From assembly GCF_018784445.1 (NCBI RefSeq), contig NZ_WQOH01000031.1:1-64000 (forward strand): a stretch of DNA of 64,000 bases. The letters run 5' to 3'. The DNA is from Gemmiger formicilis. Lineage in GTDB: Bacteria; Bacillota; Clostridia; Oscillospirales; Ruminococcaceae. A program made the position numbers and the translations under genes. Of this stretch, positions 56,619 through 64,000 are shown in pieces; position 1 is the stretch's first letter; every line of letters starts with the position of its first letter. The notes under the pieces are model-generated. The model had not been told where the DNA came from and made no database searches. It worked only from the letters and a program-made list of their open reading frames with translations.

Positions 56619-57497
56619 ATGATAAACACAACATTACCACAATCGAATACCGCCCCCGCCTGCACAGCGCTGGGATCCGGGGTGTGGCTGGCGTTCCGTC
56701 ATATCGCGGGCACATCGGCCCCCGCCGTGCCGCCGCCCGCCGCCGGGGCACACCTGCTCTCGGTGGAGTTCTGCCGCCGGGGCCGCCATGCGCTGCCTGC
56801 CGGGGACTACTGCACCATCGCCGCCGACGGCCACGCCGCTGTGAGCATGACCGCCGCCGGGGCCGACGACTACTACCCCGGGGCCGTTTATGAGGGGCTG
56901 CAATTCTGGATCGACCCGGACGCCCAGACCGGCAGCGGCTTTCTGGCCCTGATGGGCCTGGACGTCCACGGCATCATCAACTATTTCTGCGCCGGCGGCC
57001 CCTATTACTGCCCCATGGGTGACGAACTTGCCGCGCTGGTGGACGAGCTTTGGCGCGAATTCGACGTCTCGGGCTATGCCAGCCCGGGCGAGCTTCGCTA
57101 TGCCGTGGTGCGGCTGCTCTATATGCTGCTGCAGCTGCCTTACGCGGACCAGATGGCCTGGTATCCCCGGGCGCAGGTGGATTTGGTGCGCGATGCCGAG
57201 ACCCTGATGCTGGCAGATTTGTCGGTGCGCCACACCGCCAGGGAGCTGGCCGTGCAGTTCGGCGTCAGCGAGAGCAGCTTCAAAGCCTACTGCCGCGACG
57301 TGCTGGGCGACGGCTACCTGCCCTACTTCCGCCGCAAGCGGCTGGAAAAGGCTGCAGACCTGCTGGCCCACACGGACTTAAAGGTACAGGACATCGCCGT
57401 ACAGGTCGGCTACGAGAGCCAGAGCAAATTTGCCAAAGCCTTTGCCGACCAATTCCGCCTGACCCCACTGGAATACCGGCGGCTGGCGGAGAAATAA
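56619..57497 (+). CDS. AraC-family transcriptional regulator, 292 aa
   Basis: C-terminal double HTH: LSVRHTARELAVQFGVSESSFKAY and LKVQDIAVQVGYESQSKFAKAF, ending LTPLEYRRL. The N-terminal half is an effector or dimerisation domain that I do not recognise. No ribosome binding site precedes the ATG, in line with a leaderless message. It lies after the nan operon, but no nearby target is evident. Confidence 0.88.
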   Translation: MINTTLPQSNTAPACTALGSGVWLAFRHIAGTSAPAVPPPAAGAHLLSVEFCRRGRHALPAGDYCTIAADGHAAVSMTAAGADDYYPGAVYEGLQFWIDPDAQTGSGFLALMGLDVHGIINYFCAGGPYYCPMGDELAALVDELWREFDVSGYASPGELRYAVVRLLYMLLQLPYADQMAWYPRAQVDLVRDAETLMLADLSVRHTARELAVQFGVSESSFKAYCRDVLGDGYLPYFRRKRLEKAADLLAHTDLKVQDIAVQVGYESQSKFAKAFADQFRLTPLEYRRLAEK

Positions 57498-57506
57498 AAA
57501 AGCTTT

Positions 57507-57546
57507 CCCCGTGGGCACAGTGTAAAAACTGTGCCCACGGGGCTTT
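57507..57546 (+). terminator. terminator after araC-family gene
   Basis: A perfect 15-bp stem, 57507-57521 with 57528-57542, loop GTAAAA, then CTTTTG. Also usable by the convergent DUF5662 gene. Confidence 0.85.
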
Positions 57547-57568
57547 TGTCGTTTATAGACCGCATTGC

Positions 57569-58108
57569 TTACTTTTTCTTTCCCAGCAGTTCCTTACGGA
57601 TATGCGCAAAGCACGCGTCCTCGCCCTTGTCGCGTAAAATCAGCAGGCAGGTTTCCAGCTGTTTGCGGGTCTCGGGGTGCAGGATGTAGTGATCCCTGCT
57701 GCGGTCGTAGTACTCCCACGCAGCGGCGTCGGTGTACCGGCTGCCCTTGTAGTTTTTGCTGGCGGCAATACGGTCGCAGACCATCTCGGCCACGTATTTT
57801 TCGGGCATCCGCATCCCGGCCATGGCATGGTCGCCGTCTGGGGCGTAGTCGATCCAATATTCCAGGTGGTGCTTGTTCCGGCCCTTGTGATGCAGCCAGG
57901 CCGCGCTGTATCCTTCGGTCTGGCGCTGGGCGTTGTTGGGGCTGCAAGTGCCCTGCCAGTACTTGGCACCGGCCCAGAACTCCACCGGCGCGAGCTTGCT
58001 CAAATCATGGGTCAGCCCCTGCCAGTACAGCCCGCAGCGGAAGCAGTGCTTCATCACCAGCATTTTATGATGATGGATCGTTTTATAATGCTTGATCGGA
58101 TGCCACAA
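57569..58108 (-). CDS. DUF5662 family protein, 179 aa
   Basis: Small His-rich protein: WHPIKHYKTIHHHKMLVMKHCF, GLTHDLSKLAPVEFW, HHKGRNKHHLEYWIDY. The paired His/Asp motifs look like an HD-type metal site, common to DUF5662 members, which are also frequent in phages. The start is a TTG at 58108 with AAAGGAG 8 nt upstream. Function unknown. Confidence 0.8.
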   Translation of the reverse strand: MWHPIKHYKTIHHHKMLVMKHCFRCGLYWQGLTHDLSKLAPVEFWAGAKYWQGTCSPNNAQRQTEGYSAAWLHHKGRNKHHLEYWIDYAPDGDHAMAGMRMPEKYVAEMVCDRIAASKNYKGSRYTDAAAWEYYDRSRDHYILHPETRKQLETCLLILRDKGEDACFAHIRKELLGKKK

Positions 58109-58126
58109 AGTAAATACTCCTTTAGT

Positions 58127-58231
58127 AGATAATAGATAATAAAAAATGTGGTATTTTCGCCCCAAGGGCGAAAACGAAATTTTGAGCGCCGCGCAAGCGG
58201 TGCGATCCGCCAATTTTCTTATCTATTATCT
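58127..58231. repeat. AT-rich inverted repeat element (105 bp)
   Basis: AGATAATAGATAA (58127-58139) and TTATCTATTATCT (58219-58231), perfect 13-bp inverted ends, around a TTTTCGCCC/GGGCGAAAA hairpin (58154-58174). MITE-like; no clear target duplication. Confidence 0.6.
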
Positions 58232-58234
58232 TTT

Positions 58235-59857
58235 TTATCTGTCCCATTTGTCGCACAGCGCGGCGATCTGGCTGGCGAATTTGGCAAGGTCCTTGTTGGC
58301 GCCGCCCTGGTTGTGGCGGATGACCGCCATCAGGCGCTTGCCCATGTTGACGAGCCGGTCGTAGGCAGCGCTGGTGCGCACCATCTCGGCGCTCTTGGTG
58401 CGGATGATCTTCTGCGTGTTGCCCGTCTCGGCGCAGGCAACGCGCCCTTCGGCCGCGATCCAGACCGAGCCGTTGTACGGCGCGTCGGCCTCGTAGCCTT
58501 CGGTGCGCAGTTTCTCGGCCCAGTGCTCGGCCACAGCGTCCTCGCCATGGTTGACAAAAACGAACTTCGGTTTCTCGTCAAAGGCGTGGAGCCAGGCGGC
58601 CAAACCGTCACAGTCCGCATGGCCCGAAAGCCCGCCCAGCTGCGCAATGCGGGCCTTGACCTGCACCGGCTCGCCGAAGAGCTTGACCTCCTGTGCGCCG
58701 TTGACCAGCGCATTGCCCAGGGTGCCCGGGCTTTGGTAGCCGACGAACAGCACCGTGCACTCCGGCCGCCAGAGGTTGTATTTCAGGTGGTGGCGGATGC
58801 GGCCCGCATCGCACATACCGGCGGCGGAGATAATGACTTTCGGCGTCGGGTCGCCGTTGATGGCCATGGATTCCTCTTTCGTCTCGCTGATGTGCAGCCC
58901 CGGGAACTGCAGCGGGTTCTGGCCGCTCTGCACCAGGGCAAGGGCCTCGTCGTCGTAACACTCGGCGAAGTTTTCCCTGAAAATCGTGGTGGACTTACTG
59001 GCCAGCGGGCTGTCCACGAACACCGGGAAATTGTCGTGGCCCTTGACGCGCTTTTCGGCCTTGATCTGGCGGAAGAAATAGAGCAATTCCTGCGTGCGGC
59101 CCACGGCAAAGCTGGGGATGACCACGTTGCCGCCCTTGTCAAAGGTCGATTGCAGCACGGCGGTCAGCTCGCCCAGGTAGTCGGGCTTGGGGCCGTGGCT
59201 GCGGTCGCCGTAGGTGGACTCCATGACGAGGTAATCGGCATGGCCGGGGTTGGCCGGATCCTTGATGAGCGGCTGGTGCTGGTTGCCGATATCGCCGGAA
59301 AACACGATGATTTCCGGCGCACGGCCCGGCTCCGCAATGCGCAGCGAGATGGACGCGCTGCCCAGCAGGTGGCCCACGTCGGTAAAGCGCACCTCGATAC
59401 GCCCCTGGGGGCCGTCGAACAGGGTCTGCCATGCCTCATAGGGGCAGGGCACGAACTGCTTCATGACGTTTTGGGCGTCCTCGACCGTGTAGTCCGGCTC
59501 GATCATTTCTGCGCCGCTGCGCATGGCCTTACGGTTTTTCCACTCGGCCTCCTGCTCCTGGATGTGGGCGGAGTCCTCGAGCATGATGCCGCAGAGGTCG
59601 CGGGTGGCCTCGGTGGTATAGACCGGGCCGCGGTAGCCATTTTTGTACAGGTACGGGATGCGCCCCGAGTGGTCGATATGGGCATGGGTCAGCAGCAGGG
59701 CCTCATAGGTGCCGGGGGCATAGGGCAGGTCGGCGTTTTCGTAGACGTCGCGCCCCTGCTCCATGCCGCAGTCCACCAAAAAGCGGTGCCCTGCGGCTTC
59801 GACCTGTGTGCAGCTGCCGGTGACTTCCCGGTCAGCGCCGAGGAATGTGAGTTTCAT
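58235..59857 (-). CDS. MBL-fold beta-CASP RNA metallo-hydrolase, 540 aa
   Basis: Predicted RNA nuclease of the CPSF-73-like bacterial group. Seen: metal motif HAHIDHSG, VGHLLGSA, FSGDIGN, ESTYGDR, beta-CASP motifs (IPSFAVGRTQELL; SAAGMCDAGRIRHHL), and RMMBL motif LSGHADCDGL with FVNHGE. The start at 59857 (MKLTFLG) fits the family. A C-terminal tail of about 70 residues extends past the usual end. Confidence 0.9.
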   Translation of the reverse strand: MKLTFLGADREVTGSCTQVEAAGHRFLVDCGMEQGRDVYENADLPYAPGTYEALLLTHAHIDHSGRIPYLYKNGYRGPVYTTEATRDLCGIMLEDSAHIQEQEAEWKNRKAMRSGAEMIEPDYTVEDAQNVMKQFVPCPYEAWQTLFDGPQGRIEVRFTDVGHLLGSASISLRIAEPGRAPEIIVFSGDIGNQHQPLIKDPANPGHADYLVMESTYGDRSHGPKPDYLGELTAVLQSTFDKGGNVVIPSFAVGRTQELLYFFRQIKAEKRVKGHDNFPVFVDSPLASKSTTIFRENFAECYDDEALALVQSGQNPLQFPGLHISETKEESMAINGDPTPKVIISAAGMCDAGRIRHHLKYNLWRPECTVLFVGYQSPGTLGNALVNGAQEVKLFGEPVQVKARIAQLGGLSGHADCDGLAAWLHAFDEKPKFVFVNHGEDAVAEHWAEKLRTEGYEADAPYNGSVWIAAEGRVACAETGNTQKIIRTKSAEMVRTSAAYDRLVNMGKRLMAVIRHNQGGANKDLAKFASQIAALCDKWDR

Positions 59858-60192
59858 GTGGGTGCCCCCTTTGGTCAAATAATCCATATGTTTGGTGAGC
59901 GGCGGGTGGGGTATGGGGATATTGGGCAAGGTGCGATGCGGGGCGTCGAGGACGCCGCCCCCTACAACTAAAGGATAAAGGAGTTCTAAAGGCACAGTGC
60001 GGCGGCCTGAGGACAGGCCGCCCTACGGAGCAGCAGAGGAAAAGCGAGAGGGGTAAGGGAGGGCGGAAGCCTTCCCCTGACGGCGCGGGCGGAGCAGAGC
60101 CCCGCACCACGTCGCAACAGCGGCAGTTTTCTTTGCGAGCTTTCTTTTGCTGCCAAAAGAAAGCGACCTCCCGGGAGGATGCCGTTCATCCT
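59858..60192. other. 335-bp intergenic region with palindromic repeats
   Basis: No gene seen. Holds GGCGTCGAGGACGCCGCCCCCTACA (59944-59968, family-C-like) and GCGGCCTGAGGACAGGCCGCCCTACGG (60000-60026), both short palindromes next to CCCTAC. Confidence 0.5.
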
Positions 60193-62961
60193 TTAGCCGC
60201 GCCGCCCGACGCCGTACTGTGGGGCCTCGGGCAGGACAAAGTCATCATTGAAATTATTCGTCAGATCGTTAATGTTCATGCGCACAGCCCAGAATACGTC
60301 GCCGTAGTCGCGCAGGACGGTGTAGTCAACATTCAGGGCCGCCAGCGTGGCCGTGTCGGTGACGATGTAGGCGGTGTCGCCCTCGGGCGCGTACTCGGTC
60401 AGGCTGTTCTGGTAAACGCGGCTCACCGTGCCGCCGTCGGCCAGGGCCTTGGCCGCGTCAGCGGGCAGGCTGACCAGCTGGATGCGCGCCGTGGCAGGCA
60501 GGGCGTTCAGCAGATCGCCGCGGGTGATATCGCCGTATTCCAGCTCGGTCACGCCGCCAGCAAAGGCTTCGGCGGATGTGCCCTCGGGCAGGCCGCCGGC
60601 GTTATCGTTTGCCACAATTTCAGCGTAGAGCGCCGCCAGATAGTTGCCGAAGCTGATGGTCTTGCTGGTGTCGGGGTTTTCGGCGTAGGTGAACAGCGGC
60701 GTGTAGTAGATGCTCTGGTCATCGGCGTCCAGCCCGGCCAGCTTGGCGGCGGCGTAAGTGTAGGCGTCCGCACCCGCCTGCTGCGCTTCGTCAACGCTCT
60801 CGGTCGGGGCGGCGGTGTCCTTGCCACCTGCGGCCTCGGTGTCCTTGTCGGGGTCGGCAGCATCACTTGCCGTGGTCTGGTCGTCGGCGGCAGCACTGGC
60901 GGCCAGGGTTTCCCAGTCGGTGCGTTTTGCCTGCAAGGTGTCCGCCGTCACGGCGCTCTGCACCTCGGCGCGGCAGCCGCCGCCCTGGGTGAACACCAGA
61001 TTCAGCTGCGCCACGCCGTCCAGGCCCAGGCCCGCGCCCAGCACGTTCGGGCTGCTCTCGGCGGTCGTGCCGTCGATGATGGCGGTCACGCCGCTGTTCA
61101 GCAGCGCCTTCTGCCAATCACCCTCCGGCGCGGTGGACGCCACGGCGATGATGGCATCGCACCCGGCGTTCTGCAACGCCGTGATCTGCTCATTCGCGGT
61201 GTCGGTCCAGTCGCGGGCCGTGATGAACTCGCCGTTGGAGGCGGAAATTTTCGCCGCCTGGGCCGTATCGTTCAGCGCAAAGAAGCCGATTTTGTACCCC
61301 GCGCGCTCGACAATCGTGTACATACCGTTGGTGACGCGGTTGCGGTTCCAGCTGGTCGAGCGGTAGAACACGGCGGTGGCGTCGGTGTTGATGAGGTTCG
61401 ACGCCAGCGACGGGCCGCTGCCCATGTTGGCGTCGCTGACCAGGCGGGACGTTCCGTAGGCGAAGTCGTCCAGCGCCATGGCCTGCAGGTCGTACCCGGC
61501 CGCCGAGAAGCCGGACAGCATATCCATACCGCCGGTCAGGCTGGCGCTCTGGGTACCGTGCAGCGCCCCGCCCGCATCCAGCAAAATCGAATCCGGGGTC
61601 GAGGCCTTCAGCGCGGCGGCGTCCGCCAGCGTCGTTCGGTCGCCGTGCAGCCCTGCTGTGGCAAAGACCGGGACCGTAATGTCCCCGATGCGCACCAGGC
61701 AGGAAATGCTCTCAGTACCGTCGGCCAGCGTGGCCGTGATGGTACATTCGCCGCTGTCGGTGCGGGCGCGGACCGTGCCGTTTTTGTCCACGGTGGCAAT
61801 GTTTTTGTCACTTGTCGTCCAGTAGACCCTGCGGCCGCCTTCGTCCTCGCCCGGCTCGTTCGTCGCCAGCGTGGCGTAGGCGTCCTTGCCATCCATGTGC
61901 AGCTCATCGGTGCGGGTGTCGTTCAGCAGCACCGGCGCTGCCGCCTTGCCGTTGCAGGCCGACACGCCTGTAAATGTAAACGGCCGCATGACGAAATCCA
62001 GGTCCACCGTCTCACTCTGCACACCGTAGTCCGCGCCGGGGGCGCTGTACGTCGACTGCCACATATCGTAGGTGCCGTTGTAGCCCAGCTCGTCGGCAAA
62101 GCGGGCGATCCAGAGATTGTCGCGCCATTGGTCGAAGCCGGGATCTGAAAAGCGGCCCCGCACCCAGTTCAGCGATGCATAAAGCCCCTGCTTGCCGGTG
62201 TAGCCGTGCTCTTCCAGCCGGGAGAAGAATGCCTCGGTCAGCTCGGCCATCTCGGCGGGGAAAACGCCGCTGATGTACTTATCTTCCAGGTCGTAGTAGA
62301 CCGGGTAGGTCAGCTGGTAGGGCGCGGCGGTGTAGTCGTCCAGACCTTCCTGCGGCGGGGCGATCAGGCCCAGCAGCCGGGCAACGTGGTCGGCCTCACT
62401 GCGGGCCTCCTCCACCGTCGTCGCGTAGGAGTAGAGATAGGTGCCGAAGGGGATGCCCAGCCGGGTACACTCGTCAGCGTTGCGCCGCCAGTAGGTGTCG
62501 TCCTGGGCCCAGTTTTCCTCCTGGCCGTCCCACTCGCCGCCGTAACCGCAGCGGATGATGGCAAAGTCGATGCCGGCGGCCTTGGCCTTTTCCCAGTCCA
62601 CCTCGCCCTGGAACTTGGAGACGTCCATGCCCTTGAGCACAGCTGCGGGCATGGCCTGGCCGCTGGTGTTGAAGTAGTAGCCCAGCTCGTTTTTCTGCCA
62701 GGCGTCGGCGGGCGTGCCAAAGTCCGGCGCGGCGGGGCCTTCCGGCTCGGCCGTGCAGCGCACCAGCACCACAGACACCGCCAGCACCACAACCAGGCAG
62801 AGCAAACACAGCCCCAGTACCAGCATACTGCGGCGGCGTTTGGCACTGCGGCGCTTTGGCTTTTTGGGCGGCTGCGGCGGGCGCGGGGCCGCCGTTTGGG
62901 CCGGTCTGGCCTTGGCGGCAGCGCGGGCGGGGCTGCGGTAGACTTTGCGTTCTTCTGGCAC
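60193..62961 (-). CDS. GH25 lysozyme fused to Ig-like and degenerate 5'-nucleotidase-like domains, 922 aa
   Basis: Surface muramidase. Domains: basic cytosolic tail 1-45; membrane anchor 46-67; GH25 at 111-330 (GMDVSKFQGEVDW with D113; YYDLED with D224 and E226); Big-2-like Ig fold about 360-425 (VYWTTSDKNIATVDKNGTV); then a 5'-nucleotidase-like region about 428-640 and its C-terminal domain about 730-900 (GDITRGDLLNALP). The nucleotidase metal motifs are lost: TNDxHG is TAGLHG (435-440), DAGD is DAGG (462-465) and GNHE is LDDF (497-500). GTG start with GAGAGG upstream. GH25 part looks active; the rest is probably binding only. Confidence 0.85.
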   Translation of the reverse strand: MPEERKVYRSPARAAAKARPAQTAAPRPPQPPKKPKRRSAKRRRSMLVLGLCLLCLVVVLAVSVVLVRCTAEPEGPAAPDFGTPADAWQKNELGYYFNTSGQAMPAAVLKGMDVSKFQGEVDWEKAKAAGIDFAIIRCGYGGEWDGQEENWAQDDTYWRRNADECTRLGIPFGTYLYSYATTVEEARSEADHVARLLGLIAPPQEGLDDYTAAPYQLTYPVYYDLEDKYISGVFPAEMAELTEAFFSRLEEHGYTGKQGLYASLNWVRGRFSDPGFDQWRDNLWIARFADELGYNGTYDMWQSTYSAPGADYGVQSETVDLDFVMRPFTFTGVSACNGKAAAPVLLNDTRTDELHMDGKDAYATLATNEPGEDEGGRRVYWTTSDKNIATVDKNGTVRARTDSGECTITATLADGTESISCLVRIGDITVPVFATAGLHGDRTTLADAAALKASTPDSILLDAGGALHGTQSASLTGGMDMLSGFSAAGYDLQAMALDDFAYGTSRLVSDANMGSGPSLASNLINTDATAVFYRSTSWNRNRVTNGMYTIVERAGYKIGFFALNDTAQAAKISASNGEFITARDWTDTANEQITALQNAGCDAIIAVASTAPEGDWQKALLNSGVTAIIDGTTAESSPNVLGAGLGLDGVAQLNLVFTQGGGCRAEVQSAVTADTLQAKRTDWETLAASAAADDQTTASDAADPDKDTEAAGGKDTAAPTESVDEAQQAGADAYTYAAAKLAGLDADDQSIYYTPLFTYAENPDTSKTISFGNYLAALYAEIVANDNAGGLPEGTSAEAFAGGVTELEYGDITRGDLLNALPATARIQLVSLPADAAKALADGGTVSRVYQNSLTEYAPEGDTAYIVTDTATLAALNVDYTVLRDYGDVFWAVRMNINDLTNNFNDDFVLPEAPQYGVGRRG

Positions 62962-63010
62962 GGCGGTTTACCTCTCTCCGGGTAGATTTTATGCAGGGAT
63001 AGCTATTATT

Positions 63011-63039
63011 AGTGTAGCATTTTGTCGAAGAAATTACAA
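63011..63039 (-). promoter_or_regulatory. promoter of the GH25 gene
   Basis: On the minus strand: TTGTAA (63039-63034), 17-bp spacer, TACACT (63016-63011), 50 bp before the GTG start. Confidence 0.65.
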
Positions 63040-63102
63040 TCAGCCGCAGCAGATATTGGGGAAATTTTACACAAAAAACCCCGTCGTGGATACGGCGGGG
63101 TC

Positions 63103-63235
63103 GTAGGGGGGCGGCGTCCTCGACGCCCCGCAAATCAGTAGATGTTACACGGGGTCAAACGCTGTTCGTCCGCGCCGCAAAAGGCAAACGGCCGCCCGCC
63201 TTTCACGCGCGGGCCGGGCATGCCCGGCCCCTACA
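63103..63235. repeat. family C repeat with long inner part
   Basis: GTAGGGGGGCGGCGTCCTCG at the left and GCCGGGCATGCCCGGCCCCTAC at the right, the same ends as at 39159 and 52919. No gene in the 62986-63255 gap. Confidence 0.6.
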
Positions 63236-63255
63236 GGAGCTGCACTGCCGAGACT

Positions 63256-64000
63256 TCACAGCCCCTTCTTTTTACACGTCCAAAAATAATACGGCACCTC
63301 AAACGCCAGCATGACGCACCAGCCGAAGGCGCAGGCAAAGGCGATGCCCTGCAGCCCCACACGCGGGGCCAGCACAGCGGCTGCGGCGGCGCGCAGACCC
63401 GCCTGCATACAGGTCCCGATCAGCGTCGTCGTCATCTTGCCCATGCCGCGGTAAAATCCCTGGAAACCGTTCGTCAGCGCGGGCAGAGCATAGAACACCG
63501 CCATGTACCCCAGGTACTCGCTGCCCAGGGCCACCACGTCGGCGGCCCCCTCCCCCGCCACAAACAGCGAGAGGATCGGCCCGCGGAATGCCAGCGTCAC
63601 GCAGCCCACCAGCAGCCAGTAACCCAGTTCCAGCCGCAGGCCCACGGCAAAACCGCGGCGGATGCGCTCGTTCTGCTGTGCGCCCCTGTTCTGGGCAATG
63701 TAGGTCGTAATGGCCGTCGCGATGCTCTGCTCCGGCGTAAAGGCGAAATCGTCCACCCGCGTGACCGCGTTGAATGCCGCAATGGCTCCGACGCCCAGCG
63801 CGTTGACCTGTCCCTGGATCAGCACCTTGCAAATCGGCTGCACCGCCTGCTGCAAAGCCGTGACCGAGCCATAGCGCAGGATCGGCCCCAGCAGGTCGCG
63901 GCGGATGCGCCACTGCCCGCGCCCAGGGCAAAGCTCCGGCACGCGGCGGGCCATGTAAACGGCTGCCAGCACGGCGCTGGCGGCCTCGGCCGCCACGGTG
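63256..64000 (-). CDS. MATE-family exporter, C-terminal part, cut by window edge
   Basis: Drug/cation antiporter. At least five hydrophobic helices are visible, with the MATE-type loop FRGPILSLFVAGEGAADVV and a repeated GFQGFYRGMGKMTTTLIGT motif. The 5' end lies outside the window (full proteins have about 450 residues); the visible first GTG codon is not the true start. Confidence 0.88.
   Translation of the reverse strand, partial: TVAAEAASAVLAAVYMARRVPELCPGRGQWRIRRDLLGPILRYGSVTALQQAVQPICKVLIQGQVNALGVGAIAAFNAVTRVDDFAFTPEQSIATAITTYIAQNRGAQQNERIRRGFAVGLRLELGYWLLVGCVTLAFRGPILSLFVAGEGAADVVALGSEYLGYMAVFYALPALTNGFQGFYRGMGKMTTTLIGTCMQAGLRAAAAAVLAPRVGLQGIAFACAFGWCVMLAFEVPYYFWTCKKKGL

Noticed and set aside
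58148-62148. Two very long plus-strand frames (607 and 671 codons).
   Set aside because: Mirror frames of the beta-CASP nuclease and the GH25 protein, which carry complete catalytic motifs on the minus strand.

Overview
The window looks like a chromosomal segment of a Gram-positive, probably gut-associated Clostridia, most likely a Faecalibacterium/Gemmiger/Subdoligranulum-type Oscillospiraceae. The basis is GC-rich host codon usage, AAGGAGG-type ribosome binding sites, LPXGC-type lipoproteins, a cyclic-di-AMP receptor (darA) next to holB and ricT, and many short palindromic intergenic repeats. Taxonomy is inferred; there is no rRNA in the window.

Layout. 1-5430: lower-GC mosaic of mobile and decayed DNA (relaxase, MobC, oriT-like hairpins, PadR/DUF2812 pair, 5'-truncated GH28 gene). 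5441-23791, minus strand: an alpha-glucoside utilisation operon (LacI regulator, lipoprotein substrate-binding protein, two ABC permeases, GH65 phosphorylase, beta-phosphoglucomutase, GH13 glucosidase). 23935-25231: excisionase and integrase remnants beside a tRNA-Ser. 25446-48202: mostly housekeeping genes (M32 and M18 peptidases, gluQ, copper ATPase, acylphosphatase, rsmI, phosphodiesterase, birA, ECF S-component, patatin, aroD, ferredoxin, ricT, holB, darA). 47357-56415: a sialic acid cluster (RpiR regulator, SGNH esterase, ABC transporter, nanA, yhcH/nanQ, nanE, nanK). 56619-64000: AraC regulator, DUF5662 protein, beta-CASP nuclease, a GH25 lysozyme fused to a degenerate 5'-nucleotidase, and a partial MATE exporter.

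The most striking object is a 9,175-bp inovirus-like (filamentous phage) prophage between two copies of a 15-bp direct repeat (13016-13030 and 22191-22205). It splits the substrate-binding protein gene of the alpha-glucoside operon; joining the flanks at the repeat restores a continuous 458-residue lipoprotein reading frame. The prophage has filamentous-phage gene order: small possible ssDNA-binding protein, HUH replication initiator of the pMV158 RepB type, short coat-like protein followed at once by a strong terminator, 824-residue adhesin-like protein with Pro/Thr linkers and a C-terminal membrane anchor, several one- or two-helix membrane proteins, a Zot/pI-type ATPase, a hairpin-dense intergenic region, and an IS30-family transposase as the only recombinase seen. 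A hairpin with CTACG in its loop just upstream of rep is a candidate double-strand origin.

How the genes work together: the alpha-glucoside operon imports oligosaccharides, cleaves them by hydrolysis (GH13) or phosphorolysis (GH65), and converts beta-glucose-1-phosphate to glucose-6-phosphate (PgmB). The prophage removes its only binding protein. The nan cluster imports sialic acid and converts it via ManNAc and ManNAc-6-P to GlcNAc-6-P. Neither ABC locus has an ATPase gene, so both presumably share an MsmX-like ATPase encoded elsewhere.
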